24,015 nucleotides of DNA from the NCBI GenBank assembly GCA_964410625.1, contig CAYPHY010000061.1, positions 1-24,015 of the forward strand, read 5' to 3'. Origin of the DNA: CAYPHY01 sp964410625 (GTDB lineage: Bacteria; Chloroflexota; Anaerolineae; Promineifilales; Promineifilaceae). The number at the start of each line of letters is the position of its first letter. Position 1 is the stretch's first letter. Shown piece after piece: positions 6,679-13,400 of this stretch. Position numbers and translations under genes: made by a program. A model generated the notes under the pieces. The model saw nothing but the letters and a program-made list of their open reading frames with translations, was not told the origin of the DNA and did no database searches.

Positions 6679-8520
6679 ATGAATTTGCGACACAAACCCA
6701 GTTCCCTACTCATATCCGCCTTGTTGTTGCTTACCTTTCTGCTGATCGCCTGCCAACCGCAGGTGCAGCAAGTGGAAGTGACGCGCGTGGTGGAAAACAC
6801 CGTCGTTGAAACACGAGTCGTCGAGGTTGAAGGCGAGTCACAGACGATTGAAGTGACCCGCGTCGTGGAGACGGTGGTAGAGCCAACGGCCGAACCCGTA
6901 CCACAAGGTGGTAACATCGTTGAATCCACCTTTGCCGACATCAACACGCTCAATCCTGTTCTGGGCAACGACCAGGCTTCCAGTGACGTTTACGGCCAAC
7001 TGTATCTGGCGCTGGCTGGATTAGACCCGGAGACGGGCGTGGTCATCCCGGGGGCGGCCGAAAGTTGGGACATCTCTGATGACGGTTTGGTCTACACTTT
7101 CCACCTGCGCCAGGACATCCAATGGACAGACGGCACGCCGCTGACGGCCAATGACGTCATCTTTACCTTCGATGCGATCAACACCGACGAAGTAGCCTCG
7201 GCCTTACGAGCAGGCTTCAGCAGCGTCGAAAGCTACCAGGCATTGGACGACTACACCGTTGAATTGACGCTCAGCCAGGTAGACTGCACCACGCTGACCA
7301 GCGTGGCCGCCGGTGTGGGCATCATCCCCGCCCATGTCTATAACAATGACCCGCTGGAGATTTTGGAGAATCCGGAAAACACGGCTCCCACTGTCACCGC
7401 CGGGCCATTCAAGTTCCGCGAGTGGGTCCCCGACGACCATGTGACCCTGGAAGCCAACCCCGACTACTATCTGGGCGCGCCGAATATTGAGACCTGGACA
7501 CGCCGTGTGTATGCGGACCAATCGGCCGAATTTGCCGGAATCCTGGCTGGGGAAGCCGACATCGCCGGGCGTGGCGTAGGCAACCAGTTTGTCTCGGTTG
7601 TCGAAGGCCAGGAAGCCACCGGCACGCCGATCCATGTTGAAGAGTATGTGGACAATGGCAACCTCTTCCTCGGTCTGAACCTGGCGAATCCAGACAACCC
7701 GCAAAATGGTTGGGACGATCTGGATGGTGACGGCGCCTATACCCCAGGCGAGCCACCGCTGGAACAAGACCCCCACCCGATCCTCAGCGACCGGGCGGTG
7801 CGCGAGGCAATGGCCTGGGCGATTGATTACACTGGCGTCATTCAACAGGTCTCCCATGGTCAAGGTGTCCCCACCGTCGCCAATGTCTGGCCGTCCATTG
7901 AATGGGCCTATAACAGCGACATTGAACTACGCACGCAAGACCTGGAACGCGCTCAATCTATTCTGGATGAGGCGGGCTGGGTTGACAGCAATGGGGATGG
8001 CGTCCGCGAGAAAGATGGACAGCCATTGGCCTTCAGCCTGATGACCAACGCCGGTAATGAGACACGGGAAAACATCGGCATCGTCGTCAAGGACCAACTG
8101 GACGCTATCGGCTTCGACATCACGCTAGATTATCTGGAGTTTGGCACGGTGGTAGCCAATCTTGTCGGCCAAACTTTCGATGTGGTGATTATCGGCTTTG
8201 GTGGCGGCGCGCCGGAACCGGATGACTCCAGCCAATTCTCTTTCGTCAATGACGAGGTGGGCGCAGGTTTCAACTTTGTGTCTTACTACAATGAGACCGT
8301 CGAAGAGAATCTGGCCGCTGGCAAAGCCGTAGCCAGTTGTGCGCCGGAAGAGCGCGCAGCATTCTATAAGGAAAACCAGGAGCAGATGTTCAACGACTTG
8401 CCATACATCTGGCTTTACACCGACCTGAACAACGCTGTCTGGTGGGATCGTGTCCAGAACTATGATCCCAATACCTGGAATCTCTGGTACAACATCGAAG
8501 ATTGGTACTTGGTTCCATAA
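6679..8520 (+). CDS. Peptide-type ABC transporter substrate-binding lipoprotein
   Basis: Extracytoplasmic solute-binding protein of the DppA/OppA class (SBP family 5), 613 aa. It has a signal peptide with lipobox LLIAC (Cys25), then a Val/Thr/Glu-rich linker with repeats of the VEVTRVVE type (about 31-68) and the binding domain from about 78. Family hallmarks include AAESWDISDDGLVYTFHLR, WTDGTPLTANDVIFTFDAI and REAMAWAIDY. An insertion carries a canonical 12-residue EF-hand-like loop, D347-L-D349-G-D351-G-A-Y-T-P-G-E358. A looser loop DSNGDGVREKDG follows. The strong ribosome site AGGAGGAG precedes the ATG. It is the first gene of an importer operon with two permeases. The natural substrate (peptide, nickel or sugar oligomer) is not evident. 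Confidence 0.93.
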   Translation: MNLRHKPSSLLISALLLLTFLLIACQPQVQQVEVTRVVENTVVETRVVEVEGESQTIEVTRVVETVVEPTAEPVPQGGNIVESTFADINTLNPVLGNDQASSDVYGQLYLALAGLDPETGVVIPGAAESWDISDDGLVYTFHLRQDIQWTDGTPLTANDVIFTFDAINTDEVASALRAGFSSVESYQALDDYTVELTLSQVDCTTLTSVAAGVGIIPAHVYNNDPLEILENPENTAPTVTAGPFKFREWVPDDHVTLEANPDYYLGAPNIETWTRRVYADQSAEFAGILAGEADIAGRGVGNQFVSVVEGQEATGTPIHVEEYVDNGNLFLGLNLANPDNPQNGWDDLDGDGAYTPGEPPLEQDPHPILSDRAVREAMAWAIDYTGVIQQVSHGQGVPTVANVWPSIEWAYNSDIELRTQDLERAQSILDEAGWVDSNGDGVREKDGQPLAFSLMTNAGNETRENIGIVVKDQLDAIGFDITLDYLEFGTVVANLVGQTFDVVIIGFGGGAPEPDDSSQFSFVNDEVGAGFNFVSYYNETVEENLAAGKAVASCAPEERAAFYKENQEQMFNDLPYIWLYTDLNNAVWWDRVQNYDPNTWNLWYNIEDWYLVP

Positions 8521-8531
8521 GGTTTCTCCTA

Positions 8532-8658
8532 GGGTCGTGCCAGGTGCGTGGGGGATACCTCTGCGGGACTGGCGGTGGGATGGGCGTGCGCGCTGGGATA
8601 CGTTCCAAACCACTGCCAGTCTCCGCAAAGGGCCTCTCAGGTGCCTGGCACCCATTTT
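8532..8658 (+). promoter_or_regulatory. Long imperfect hairpin with T-run between binding protein and permease
   Basis: Outer arms pair GTGCCAGG (8537-8544) with CCTGGCAC (8644-8651). Inner arms pair 8562-8579 with 8609-8627 (TGCGG, ACTGGC and GTGG blocks with single-base irregularities). TTTTT follows at 8655-8659. It starts 12 bases after the binding-protein stop. Likely a partial terminator or 3'-end stabiliser that keeps the binding protein more abundant than the permeases. Confidence 0.55.
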
Positions 8659-8659
8659 T

Positions 8660-8743
8660 GAGTGGTAAGTGGTAGATGAGTGGCGAGTGATGAGTGGTTC
8701 GCTTATACTAGCCACTCATCACTCGTCACTAGCCACTATTTTA
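8660..8743. repeat. GAGTGGC heptad array with inverted copy
   Basis: Units GAGTGGT, AAGTGGT, then after four bases GAGTGGC, GAGTGAT, GAGTGGT (8660-8698), followed by TAGCCAC, TCATCAC, TCGTCAC, TAGCCAC (8709-8736). Arms 8679-8697 and 8712-8730 pair at 18 of 19 positions. It fills the spacer up to the permease ribosome site. Confidence 0.75.
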
Positions 8744-8754
8744 GAGAGGCAACT

Positions 8755-9741
8755 ATGACCAATTATATCGTTCGCCGTCTCTTGCAGGCAATCCCCACTG
8801 TCTTTGGGGTGACACTACTTTCATTTATCATCATGCAAGCCGCGCCGGGCGACCCGGTGCAGCTAATGACATTTAGCCCTAGCTATACGGCCGAAGACCG
8901 CGAACGGCTTAGCCGTGAATTCTGCCTGGACCGCAGCGTGGTCGAGCAGTACATTATCTGGCTGGTTGGCGACCTGCAAGGGGAGTGCCGGATGCGCGGG
9001 TTGCTGCGCGGCGACTTCGGTGAGTCGCTTTATGAGCGTGAACCTGTGCTGGAGATTATCCTGGCGCGTGTTCCCGCCACGCTCGAATTGACGGGGCTGG
9101 CCTTAATCGTGGGGGTGGCTGCTGGCCTGGCCATTGGACTTGTCTCGGCGATCAAACGCGGCTCGTTTTTTGACAATGGCTCACGCTTTTTCTCGGTTCT
9201 CTTTGATGCCGTCCCCCAATTCTGGTTTGGTCTGATCCTGATCATGATCTTCAGCGTACATTTTGGCTGGTTACCGGTGGGCGGCCGTTTGCCCCTTAAT
9301 ATGCCCAACCCGACGATCATTGATCGCCTGCGCCATCTGCTTATGCCGACCCTCGTGCTGGCTATCACCTGGGTGGCGATCATGTCGCGCTATATGCGAG
9401 CGGAATCATTGGAAGTGATTAACCAGGATTACGTTACCTCTGCCCGCGCCAAAGGGCTGGTCCCGCGCACCGTCTACATCCGCCATGTGGCGCGAAACGC
9501 ACTGGTTCCAATTGTCACCATTCTTGGCCCGGCGATTACCGCCCTGCTTGGCGGCGCGGTGGTCATCGAACGAATCTTTTCCTGGCCGGGGATCGGCCGT
9601 CTGGCGGTAGACGCTGTTTCCTCGCGGGACTACCCCATCGTAATGGGGACGGTGATCATTGGCGCGGTGCTGGTCATCCTCGGCACGATTTTAGCCGACA
9701 TCCTATTGGCTACTGTTGACCCGCGTATTCGCTTTGAGTGA
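8755..9741 (+). CDS. ABC transporter permease, DppB type
   Basis: Inner-membrane subunit of the peptide-type importer, 328 aa, six predicted membrane helices. The first is in RRLLQAIPTVFGVTLLSFII, and the typical APGDPV motif follows it. The EAA loop that contacts the ATPase is SARAKGLVPRTVYIRHVARN (about residues 226-246), and the C-terminus has the usual ADILLATVDPRIRFE ending. I chose the ATG at 8755, preceded by GAGAGG. The frame is open further upstream, but those codons lie in the heptad repeat. It follows the binding protein and precedes the partner permease. No ATPase gene follows in this operon. Confidence 0.94.
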   Translation: MTNYIVRRLLQAIPTVFGVTLLSFIIMQAAPGDPVQLMTFSPSYTAEDRERLSREFCLDRSVVEQYIIWLVGDLQGECRMRGLLRGDFGESLYEREPVLEIILARVPATLELTGLALIVGVAAGLAIGLVSAIKRGSFFDNGSRFFSVLFDAVPQFWFGLILIMIFSVHFGWLPVGGRLPLNMPNPTIIDRLRHLLMPTLVLAITWVAIMSRYMRAESLEVINQDYVTSARAKGLVPRTVYIRHVARNALVPIVTILGPAITALLGGAVVIERIFSWPGIGRLAVDAVSSRDYPIVMGTVIIGAVLVILGTILADILLATVDPRIRFE

Positions 9742-9797
9742 ACCGATAATCGGTTATCGGTCACTATTTACCGATTACCGTTTACCGATGACCAACC
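9742..9797. repeat. ACCGATT heptad array in perfect register
   Basis: Eight consecutive 7-base units starting at the base after the permease stop codon. They include ACCGATA, ATCGGTT, ATCGGTC, then ACCGATT, ACCGTTT and ACCGATG. The early units are the inverted form of the late ones, so the array can fold on itself while keeping register. Confidence 0.75.
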
Positions 9798-9809
9798 ACT
9801 GGATTTCTT

Positions 9810-10760
9810 ATGAGTACAACAGCCCAAATAAGCTCGAATGATACTGGTCACACCAAACCGGTGCGGCTGGGGACGGTCGATGACCGGCTGCTGAATACTG
9901 AAGCGATTTCCTATTGGCAAATTGTGCTGCGCCAGTTGCGCCGCGACCGGCTGACGATTGCGGCGATTGTCGTGCTGCTGATCATCGCCCTTTTGTCCAT
10001 ATTTGCCGGTGTGATCAGCGACAATTTCCTCGGCGTGGACCCGAATGCTACTAATTTAATGGCGACCTTCCAACGGCCGTCGGCTGAACATCTGCTGGGG
10101 ACTGACGGGCTTGGCCGTGACCAGTTGGCGCGGGTGCTATATGGCGGCCGTATCTCGTTGTCCATCGGTTTACTGGGGACGCTGTTTACGATTATCTTGG
10201 GGATTGGCATTGGGGTGACGGCCGCTTATTTCGGCGGCGGCGTGGATGACTTCATCATCTGGGTGATCAACACCCTCGACGCCATCCCTGGCCTCTTTCT
10301 GCTGCTGGTGATCGGCTCACTGTTTGAAGTCTCCCCCCTTGCACTGACGCTGATCTTCGCCTTTCTCGGCTGGCCGTTCATCAGCCGCCTGGTGCGTAGC
10401 TCCGCCTATTCGATGCGCGAACGGGAATTTGTCCTCGCCGCCCGCAGCTATGGGGCGACAGACCTGATGATCATGGTTCGCCATATCATCCCCAACATCT
10501 TCCCCATCGTGATCATCGCCACCGCCCGCAGCGTCGGCAATCTGATCCTGGCCGAGTCCTCGCTCAGCTTCCTCGGCTTTGGCGTCAAGCCACCCACTTC
10601 CACCTGGGGAACAATGCTCACCCAGGCGCAGCAATTCATCCTCATCCCCGACAACCGCCATCTTGTCATTGCTCCCGGCTTCATGATCGCCCTCACCGTC
10701 CTTTGCCTGTTTATCATCGGCGACGGGTTGCGCGATGCAATGGACCCGCGCTTGCGCTAA
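9810..10760 (+). CDS. ABC transporter permease, DppC type
   Basis: Second membrane subunit of the importer, 316 aa. It has a cytoplasmic N-terminal stretch typical of OppC_N (residues 1-50), a first helix near 52-72, the LLGTDGLGRDQLARVLYGGR motif (about 94-113), and five further helices. The EAA loop is FVLAARSYGATDLMIMVRHI (about 207-226), and the end GDGLRDAMDPRLR is typical. It starts with ATG at 9810 and follows the first permease after a 68-base heptad-filled spacer. A terminator follows, so the operon closes without the two ATPase genes commonly found here. Confidence 0.94.
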   Translation: MSTTAQISSNDTGHTKPVRLGTVDDRLLNTEAISYWQIVLRQLRRDRLTIAAIVVLLIIALLSIFAGVISDNFLGVDPNATNLMATFQRPSAEHLLGTDGLGRDQLARVLYGGRISLSIGLLGTLFTIILGIGIGVTAAYFGGGVDDFIIWVINTLDAIPGLFLLLVIGSLFEVSPLALTLIFAFLGWPFISRLVRSSAYSMREREFVLAARSYGATDLMIMVRHIIPNIFPIVIIATARSVGNLILAESSLSFLGFGVKPPTSTWGTMLTQAQQFILIPDNRHLVIAPGFMIALTVLCLFIIGDGLRDAMDPRLR

Positions 10761-10770
10761 AGAGATGAAT

Positions 10771-10788
10771 GAGAGATTGGAGATTGAT
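10771..10788 (+). repeat. Short GAGATTG repeat
   Basis: GAGATTG occurs twice in tandem (about 10773-10786) directly before the operon terminator. It is a minimal copy of the theme seen at 1-52, 760-818, 2870-2890, 12211-12296, 16800-16866 and 18535-18595. Confidence 0.5.
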
Positions 10789-10830
10789 AAAGACCATCAA
10801 AGTTTAATGATTTTGATGGTCTTTTTCTTT
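10789..10830 (+). terminator. Intrinsic terminator of the importer operon
   Basis: A 13-base perfect stem pairs AAAGACCATCAAA (10789-10801) with TTTGATGGTCTTT (10812-10824), with a 10-base loop and a T-rich tail (10822-10830). It lies 28 bases after the second permease and 17 before the end of the convergent cassette, so it may also stop opposing transcription. Confidence 0.85.
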
Positions 10831-10846
10831 GCCATTTGGGCGCAAG

Positions 10847-11119
10847 TTAGATGGTTGCCAGTTGCGGATTGACCAATCTTGAACGTGGCGGGGTTAAGGC
10901 GTCAATTTCTATCAGCACTACCCTATGGGTTCTCTTTCGCTGTTGGCGGCGGGCATTTTCTAAATTGATACGATATAGTTCAGGATCGTCTTTTGGCAGC
11001 AACACGACCTCTGCCTCATCTGGAATACTTTTTAGCATTTCAGGGTGTTCTAACAAATAACGCTCAAACTCAAACGCTAATGTCATGTTCTTCTCAATGA
11101 TTGCATCACGGCTATACAT
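10847..11119 (-). CDS. Small protein, DUF5647-like, second gene of a two-gene cassette
   Basis: A 90-residue soluble protein. The conserved-looking core is FERYLLEHPEMLKSIPDEAE followed by VVLLPKDDPELYRINLENAR (about residues 16-56), then a basic tail QQRKRTHRVVLIEI. From memory this matches the family named DUF5647; the assignment is tentative. Its ATG (11119) lies inside the last codons of the upstream gene with an 8-base overlap, which implies translational coupling. The pair is more AT-rich than its neighbours and lacks CGGCCG. The arrangement suggests a toxin-antitoxin-like or other mobile cassette, but neither protein shows a catalytic motif I can name. Confidence 0.75.
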   Translation of the reverse strand: MYSRDAIIEKNMTLAFEFERYLLEHPEMLKSIPDEAEVVLLPKDDPELYRINLENARRQQRKRTHRVVLIEIDALTPPRSRLVNPQLATI

Positions 11120-11438
11120 ATTGCTCTAGCTCCTGTTCATACTGAGCGCGGTAAGTTAACCAATTCGCCTTAATATCCCTCTCTCCAATTGTCAATACCT
11201 CTTCACGAGTATAGCCTCGATATTCAATCTTTTCCTGTTTACCACCAGGGTGTAGCAAATCCTTATGCGGGAAGCCATGTGCGGTATCATAACGCACAAT
11301 TGGATGCCATTTTTCCCGGATAAATGCTTCGTACTGTATAACAAACCGAGTGATACGTCCTTGATCTAGATAGTGATAGTAGCGAAACCTGTCCAAACGC
11401 TCAAGCGTGAAATAGTGAATATATTCTTTCTCACCCAT
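11112..11438 (-). CDS. Small protein of unknown function, first gene of a two-gene cassette
   Basis: From the ATG at 11438 it has 108 residues with no signal peptide or membrane helix. Notable is VIQYEAFIREKWHPIVRYDT followed by AHGFPHKDLLHPGGKQEK, conserved-looking His/Asp-rich text that I recall from a DUF (perhaps DUF7718) in Chloroflexota and cyanobacteria; this is unverified. The frame extends to a GTG at 11483, but a perfect TATAAT box lies between that codon and the ATG, so the shorter start is preferred. The mRNA would begin only a few bases before the ATG. It is coupled by an 8-base overlap to the downstream 90-residue protein. Confidence 0.7.
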   Translation of the reverse strand: MGEKEYIHYFTLERLDRFRYYHYLDQGRITRFVIQYEAFIREKWHPIVRYDTAHGFPHKDLLHPGGKQEKIEYRGYTREEVLTIGERDIKANWLTYRAQYEQELEQYV

Positions 11439-11450
11439 CAGTTGAACTAA

Positions 11451-11479
11451 ATTATACCGTGTGCTAAGGGATGATACAA
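11451..11479 (-). promoter_or_regulatory. Promoter of the two-gene cassette, nearly leaderless
   Basis: On the minus strand: TTGTAT (11479-11474), a 17-base spacer, TATAAT (11456-11451, perfect -10), and the ATG only 12 bases further. The predicted 5' leader is about five bases, which agrees with the lack of a convincing ribosome site. Confidence 0.6.
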
Positions 11480-11522
11480 TCACTCAAGTTTGTGTAGGTG
11501 TGTTAGCATCAAACAACAAATG

Positions 11523-11555
11523 TGACCTGTCCATGACCTTGGTATGACCTCTGGC
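11523..11555 (+). promoter_or_regulatory. Three 11-bp phased direct repeats (candidate operator)
   Basis: TGACCT begins at 11523, 11534 and 11545, an exact 11-base period: TGACCTGTCCA, TGACCTTGGTA, TGACCTCTGGC. Core and period resemble the array at 6302-6345. It lies about 125 bases upstream of the LiaF-like gene and may bind the same regulator. No clear -35 is present; GAATAT at 11563-11568 could serve as an activator-dependent -10. Confidence 0.45.
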
Positions 11556-11608
11556 ACATGTGGAATATCGGCCGATCCCCTATCATGTAAAGGATGAAGG
11601 CAAATAAC

Positions 11609-11657
11609 AGAAGGCAGAAGGCTGAGGGCTGAGAAGGTCCCATAGCCCTCAGCCCTT
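11609..11657. repeat. AGAAGGC/TGAGGGC heptad hairpin in perfect register
   Basis: Seven units of seven bases without a break, loop included: AGAAGGC twice, TGAGGGC, TGAGAAG, GTCCCAT, AGCCCTC, AGCCCTT. The stem AAGGCTGAGGGCT (11618-11630) pairs with 11644-11657. It ends 12 bases before the GGAGG ribosome site of the next gene. Confidence 0.75.
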
Positions 11658-11678
11658 ATCATATCTGGAGGTTATATC

Positions 11679-12209
11679 ATGGATACGAATCATTTGAAAA
11701 TGCAAAATCGGGAAGGTCTGGTCTGGGGGCTTATCCTTGTTCTGGTCGGCATTGTCGCCCTGGCCGGACAGTTTATTGAGTTTAGTTGGCCGGAGCGTTG
11801 GGGTATCTTTTTGCTCGCTGGCCTGGGCGCGCTCTTCTTGATTGTGGGCATTGCCCAGCGGGAAGCGGGCTGGATTATCCCCGGTGGCATCGTCAGCGGC
11901 ATCGGCTGGGGGGTTATCGCTATTGAGGGGCCGGTCAGCCTCTTTCCCGGCCTGGAGGATGGCGGGGTGTTTATGCTCTCCTTTGCCGCCGGGTGGGTGT
12001 TGATTACGTTGTTAACGGCCGTCTTCACCGATGAGACCCACTGGTGGGCGCTCATCCCCGGCGGCATCATGGCCTTGATTGGCGCTACCGTTCTCTGGGG
12101 CGGTCTATTCACCAATATCCTCGAACTGCTCGGCAAGCTTTGGCCCCTGGCCCTGATCATCGTCGGAATCGGCGTTCTTTGGAATGCGTGGCGGGAGAAG
12201 GGTGCGTAG
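11679..12209 (+). CDS. LiaF/LiaI-like integral membrane protein
   Basis: Small membrane protein, 176 aa, with about six hydrophobic segments, for example VWGLILVLVGIVALAGQFI (15-33) and WGIFLLAGLGALFLIVGIA (41-59). The segments come as two similar halves: a Gly-rich GLI/GGI start and a LWPLALIIVGIGVLWNAWR end, reminiscent of LiaI/LiaF transmembrane domains (DUF5668-type). It has the strong ribosome site TGGAGG. It precedes an ABC-2 exporter, and a NarL-type kinase/regulator pair is convergent with the exporter. That context resembles LiaFSR-type envelope-stress modules, where such a protein restrains the kinase. No periplasmic domain or catalytic residue is seen. Confidence 0.7.
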   Translation: MDTNHLKMQNREGLVWGLILVLVGIVALAGQFIEFSWPERWGIFLLAGLGALFLIVGIAQREAGWIIPGGIVSGIGWGVIAIEGPVSLFPGLEDGGVFMLSFAAGWVLITLLTAVFTDETHWWALIPGGIMALIGATVLWGGLFTNILELLGKLWPLALIIVGIGVLWNAWREKGA

Positions 12210-12210
12210 G

Positions 12211-12296
12211 GAGAATAAGAGACTGAGAGACTGAGAGATTAGAGATCAAGAGATTGGAGATTACAGTCTCTAATCTCTTAATCTCTAGTCTCCTTA
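12211..12296. repeat. GAGATTG-type array with inverted copy
   Basis: Purine-rich units (GAGACTG, GAGAGATT, AGAGATC, AAGAGATT, GGAGATT; 12211-12262) turn into their complement (AGTCTCT, AATCTCTT, AATCTCTA, GTCTCCTT; 12264-12296). The whole spacer can form a long imperfect hairpin. It begins just after the membrane-protein stop and ends before the AGGA ribosome site of the ATPase gene. Confidence 0.75.
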
Positions 12297-12310
12297 TATA
12301 GGATTTCATC

Positions 12311-13279
12311 ATGACCGAACCAATCCTAACGACCAACAATTTAGAAAAACGTTTTGGCAATTTTCAGGCGGTGAAGGGGATTTCCTTCAGCGTCTTGCGC
12401 GGCGAAATCTTCAGCTTGCTGGGGCCAAATGGGGCAGGGAAGACAACAACCATTTCGATGCTCTCTTGCCTGATTGAGCCAACGGCCGGTAGCGCGACCA
12501 ACAGCGGCTATGCCATCCCCCAGGAGTCCTTGCGCGTGCGCGAGGTGATAGGCGTTGTCCCGCAGGAGATCGCTCTCTACGACACGCTTAGCGCCCATAA
12601 CAACCTCGTCTTTTGGGGGCGGATGTATGGTATGGGCGGCAAGGAACTCGACCGGCGCATTGACGAGGTGTTGGAGCAGGTGAATCTGAGCGACCGTGCC
12701 AAAGACCGCGTGGCGACCTTCTCCGGTGGGATGAAGCGGCGGATCAACATTGCCGCCGGGCTGCTCCACCGGCCGCAACTGCTGTTCATGGATGAACCGA
12801 CGGTCGGCATTGACCCGCAAAGCCGCCGCCGCATCCTCGATATGGTCAAGGAGCTGCGCGACCAGGGGATGACCATCCTCTATACCACCCATTATATGGA
12901 AGAGGCGGAAGAGCTGTCCGACCGGGTGGGGATCATTGACCAGGGTGAACTGATCGCCCTCGGCACGCAAGCAGAGCTGACCCAACTGGTGGACAAACAG
13001 GAGACATTGCGTCTACATCTGGGTGAGGAACTGTTGGTCAGTGCCAATGGGGACGGGGCTGGGACGTTGACGGCCGCTTTCCGCGACCTCCCCGGCGTAA
13101 TGCACACCACCGTCACCGACAGCCAGATCGTGCTCAACGTTCGCGATGCCGGGGAAGCACTGCCCGCTGTCATCCAACGCGCCAACGCCCATGATCTGCG
13201 TATTCGCTCCGTTGACATCCAGGAGCCGAATTTAGAAGCGGTGTTTTTGCATCTAACCGGAAGGGCGTTAAGAGATTAA
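12311..13279 (+). CDS. ABC-2 exporter ATP-binding protein (CcmA/DrrA type)
   Basis: Cytoplasmic ATPase of an ABC-2 export system, 322 aa. Walker A is GPNGAGKT (38-45, Lys44), the signature is FSGGMKRR (about 137-144), Walker B is LLFMDEPT (about 157-164), and the switch His lies in LYTTHYMEE. The C-terminal region (from about 225) matches the accessory DUF4162-like domain with the common ending PNLEAVFLHLTGRALRD. It is the second gene of the exporter operon and is followed by two different ABC-2 permeases, so the transporter is probably a heterodimer. Substrate could be an antibiotic, lipid or peptide; nothing here decides. Ribosome site AGGA lies 8 bases before the ATG. Confidence 0.96.
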   Translation: MTEPILTTNNLEKRFGNFQAVKGISFSVLRGEIFSLLGPNGAGKTTTISMLSCLIEPTAGSATNSGYAIPQESLRVREVIGVVPQEIALYDTLSAHNNLVFWGRMYGMGGKELDRRIDEVLEQVNLSDRAKDRVATFSGGMKRRINIAAGLLHRPQLLFMDEPTVGIDPQSRRRILDMVKELRDQGMTILYTTHYMEEAEELSDRVGIIDQGELIALGTQAELTQLVDKQETLRLHLGEELLVSANGDGAGTLTAAFRDLPGVMHTTVTDSQIVLNVRDAGEALPAVIQRANAHDLRIRSVDIQEPNLEAVFLHLTGRALRD

Positions 13280-13286
13280 GCGTAGG

Positions 13287-13381
13287 ACGCAGATTAACGC
13301 AGATGAAACGCAGATTCGCGCAGAAAATTTTAGAAAAAGATCAGCGAAAATCTGCGAAGTATCAGCGACAATCTGCGTTCT
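13287..13381. repeat. ACGCAGATT-type repeat with inverted copy
   Basis: Units ACGCAGATTA, ACGCAGATGAA, ACGCAGATTCG (10-11 base period, 13287-13320) are followed by the complementary form (AATCTGCG at about 13350 and 13372). It differs in period from the heptad arrays but has the same direct-then-inverted layout, filling the ATPase-permease spacer. Confidence 0.65.
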
Positions 13382-13400
13382 CTTAAGAAGGATCATTCCA

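Noticed and set aside
8680..8754. N-terminal extension of the first permease
   Set aside because: The extra codons lie in the GAGTGGC repeat, while GAGAGG and ATG at 8755 give a normal permease N-terminus.
10847..11438. Insertion sequence or phage remnant
   Set aside because: No transposase or integrase motif and no flanking target duplication could be seen.
11439..11483. GTG start at 11483 for the 108-residue protein
   Set aside because: It would place the perfect TATAAT box inside the gene and leave it without a visible promoter.
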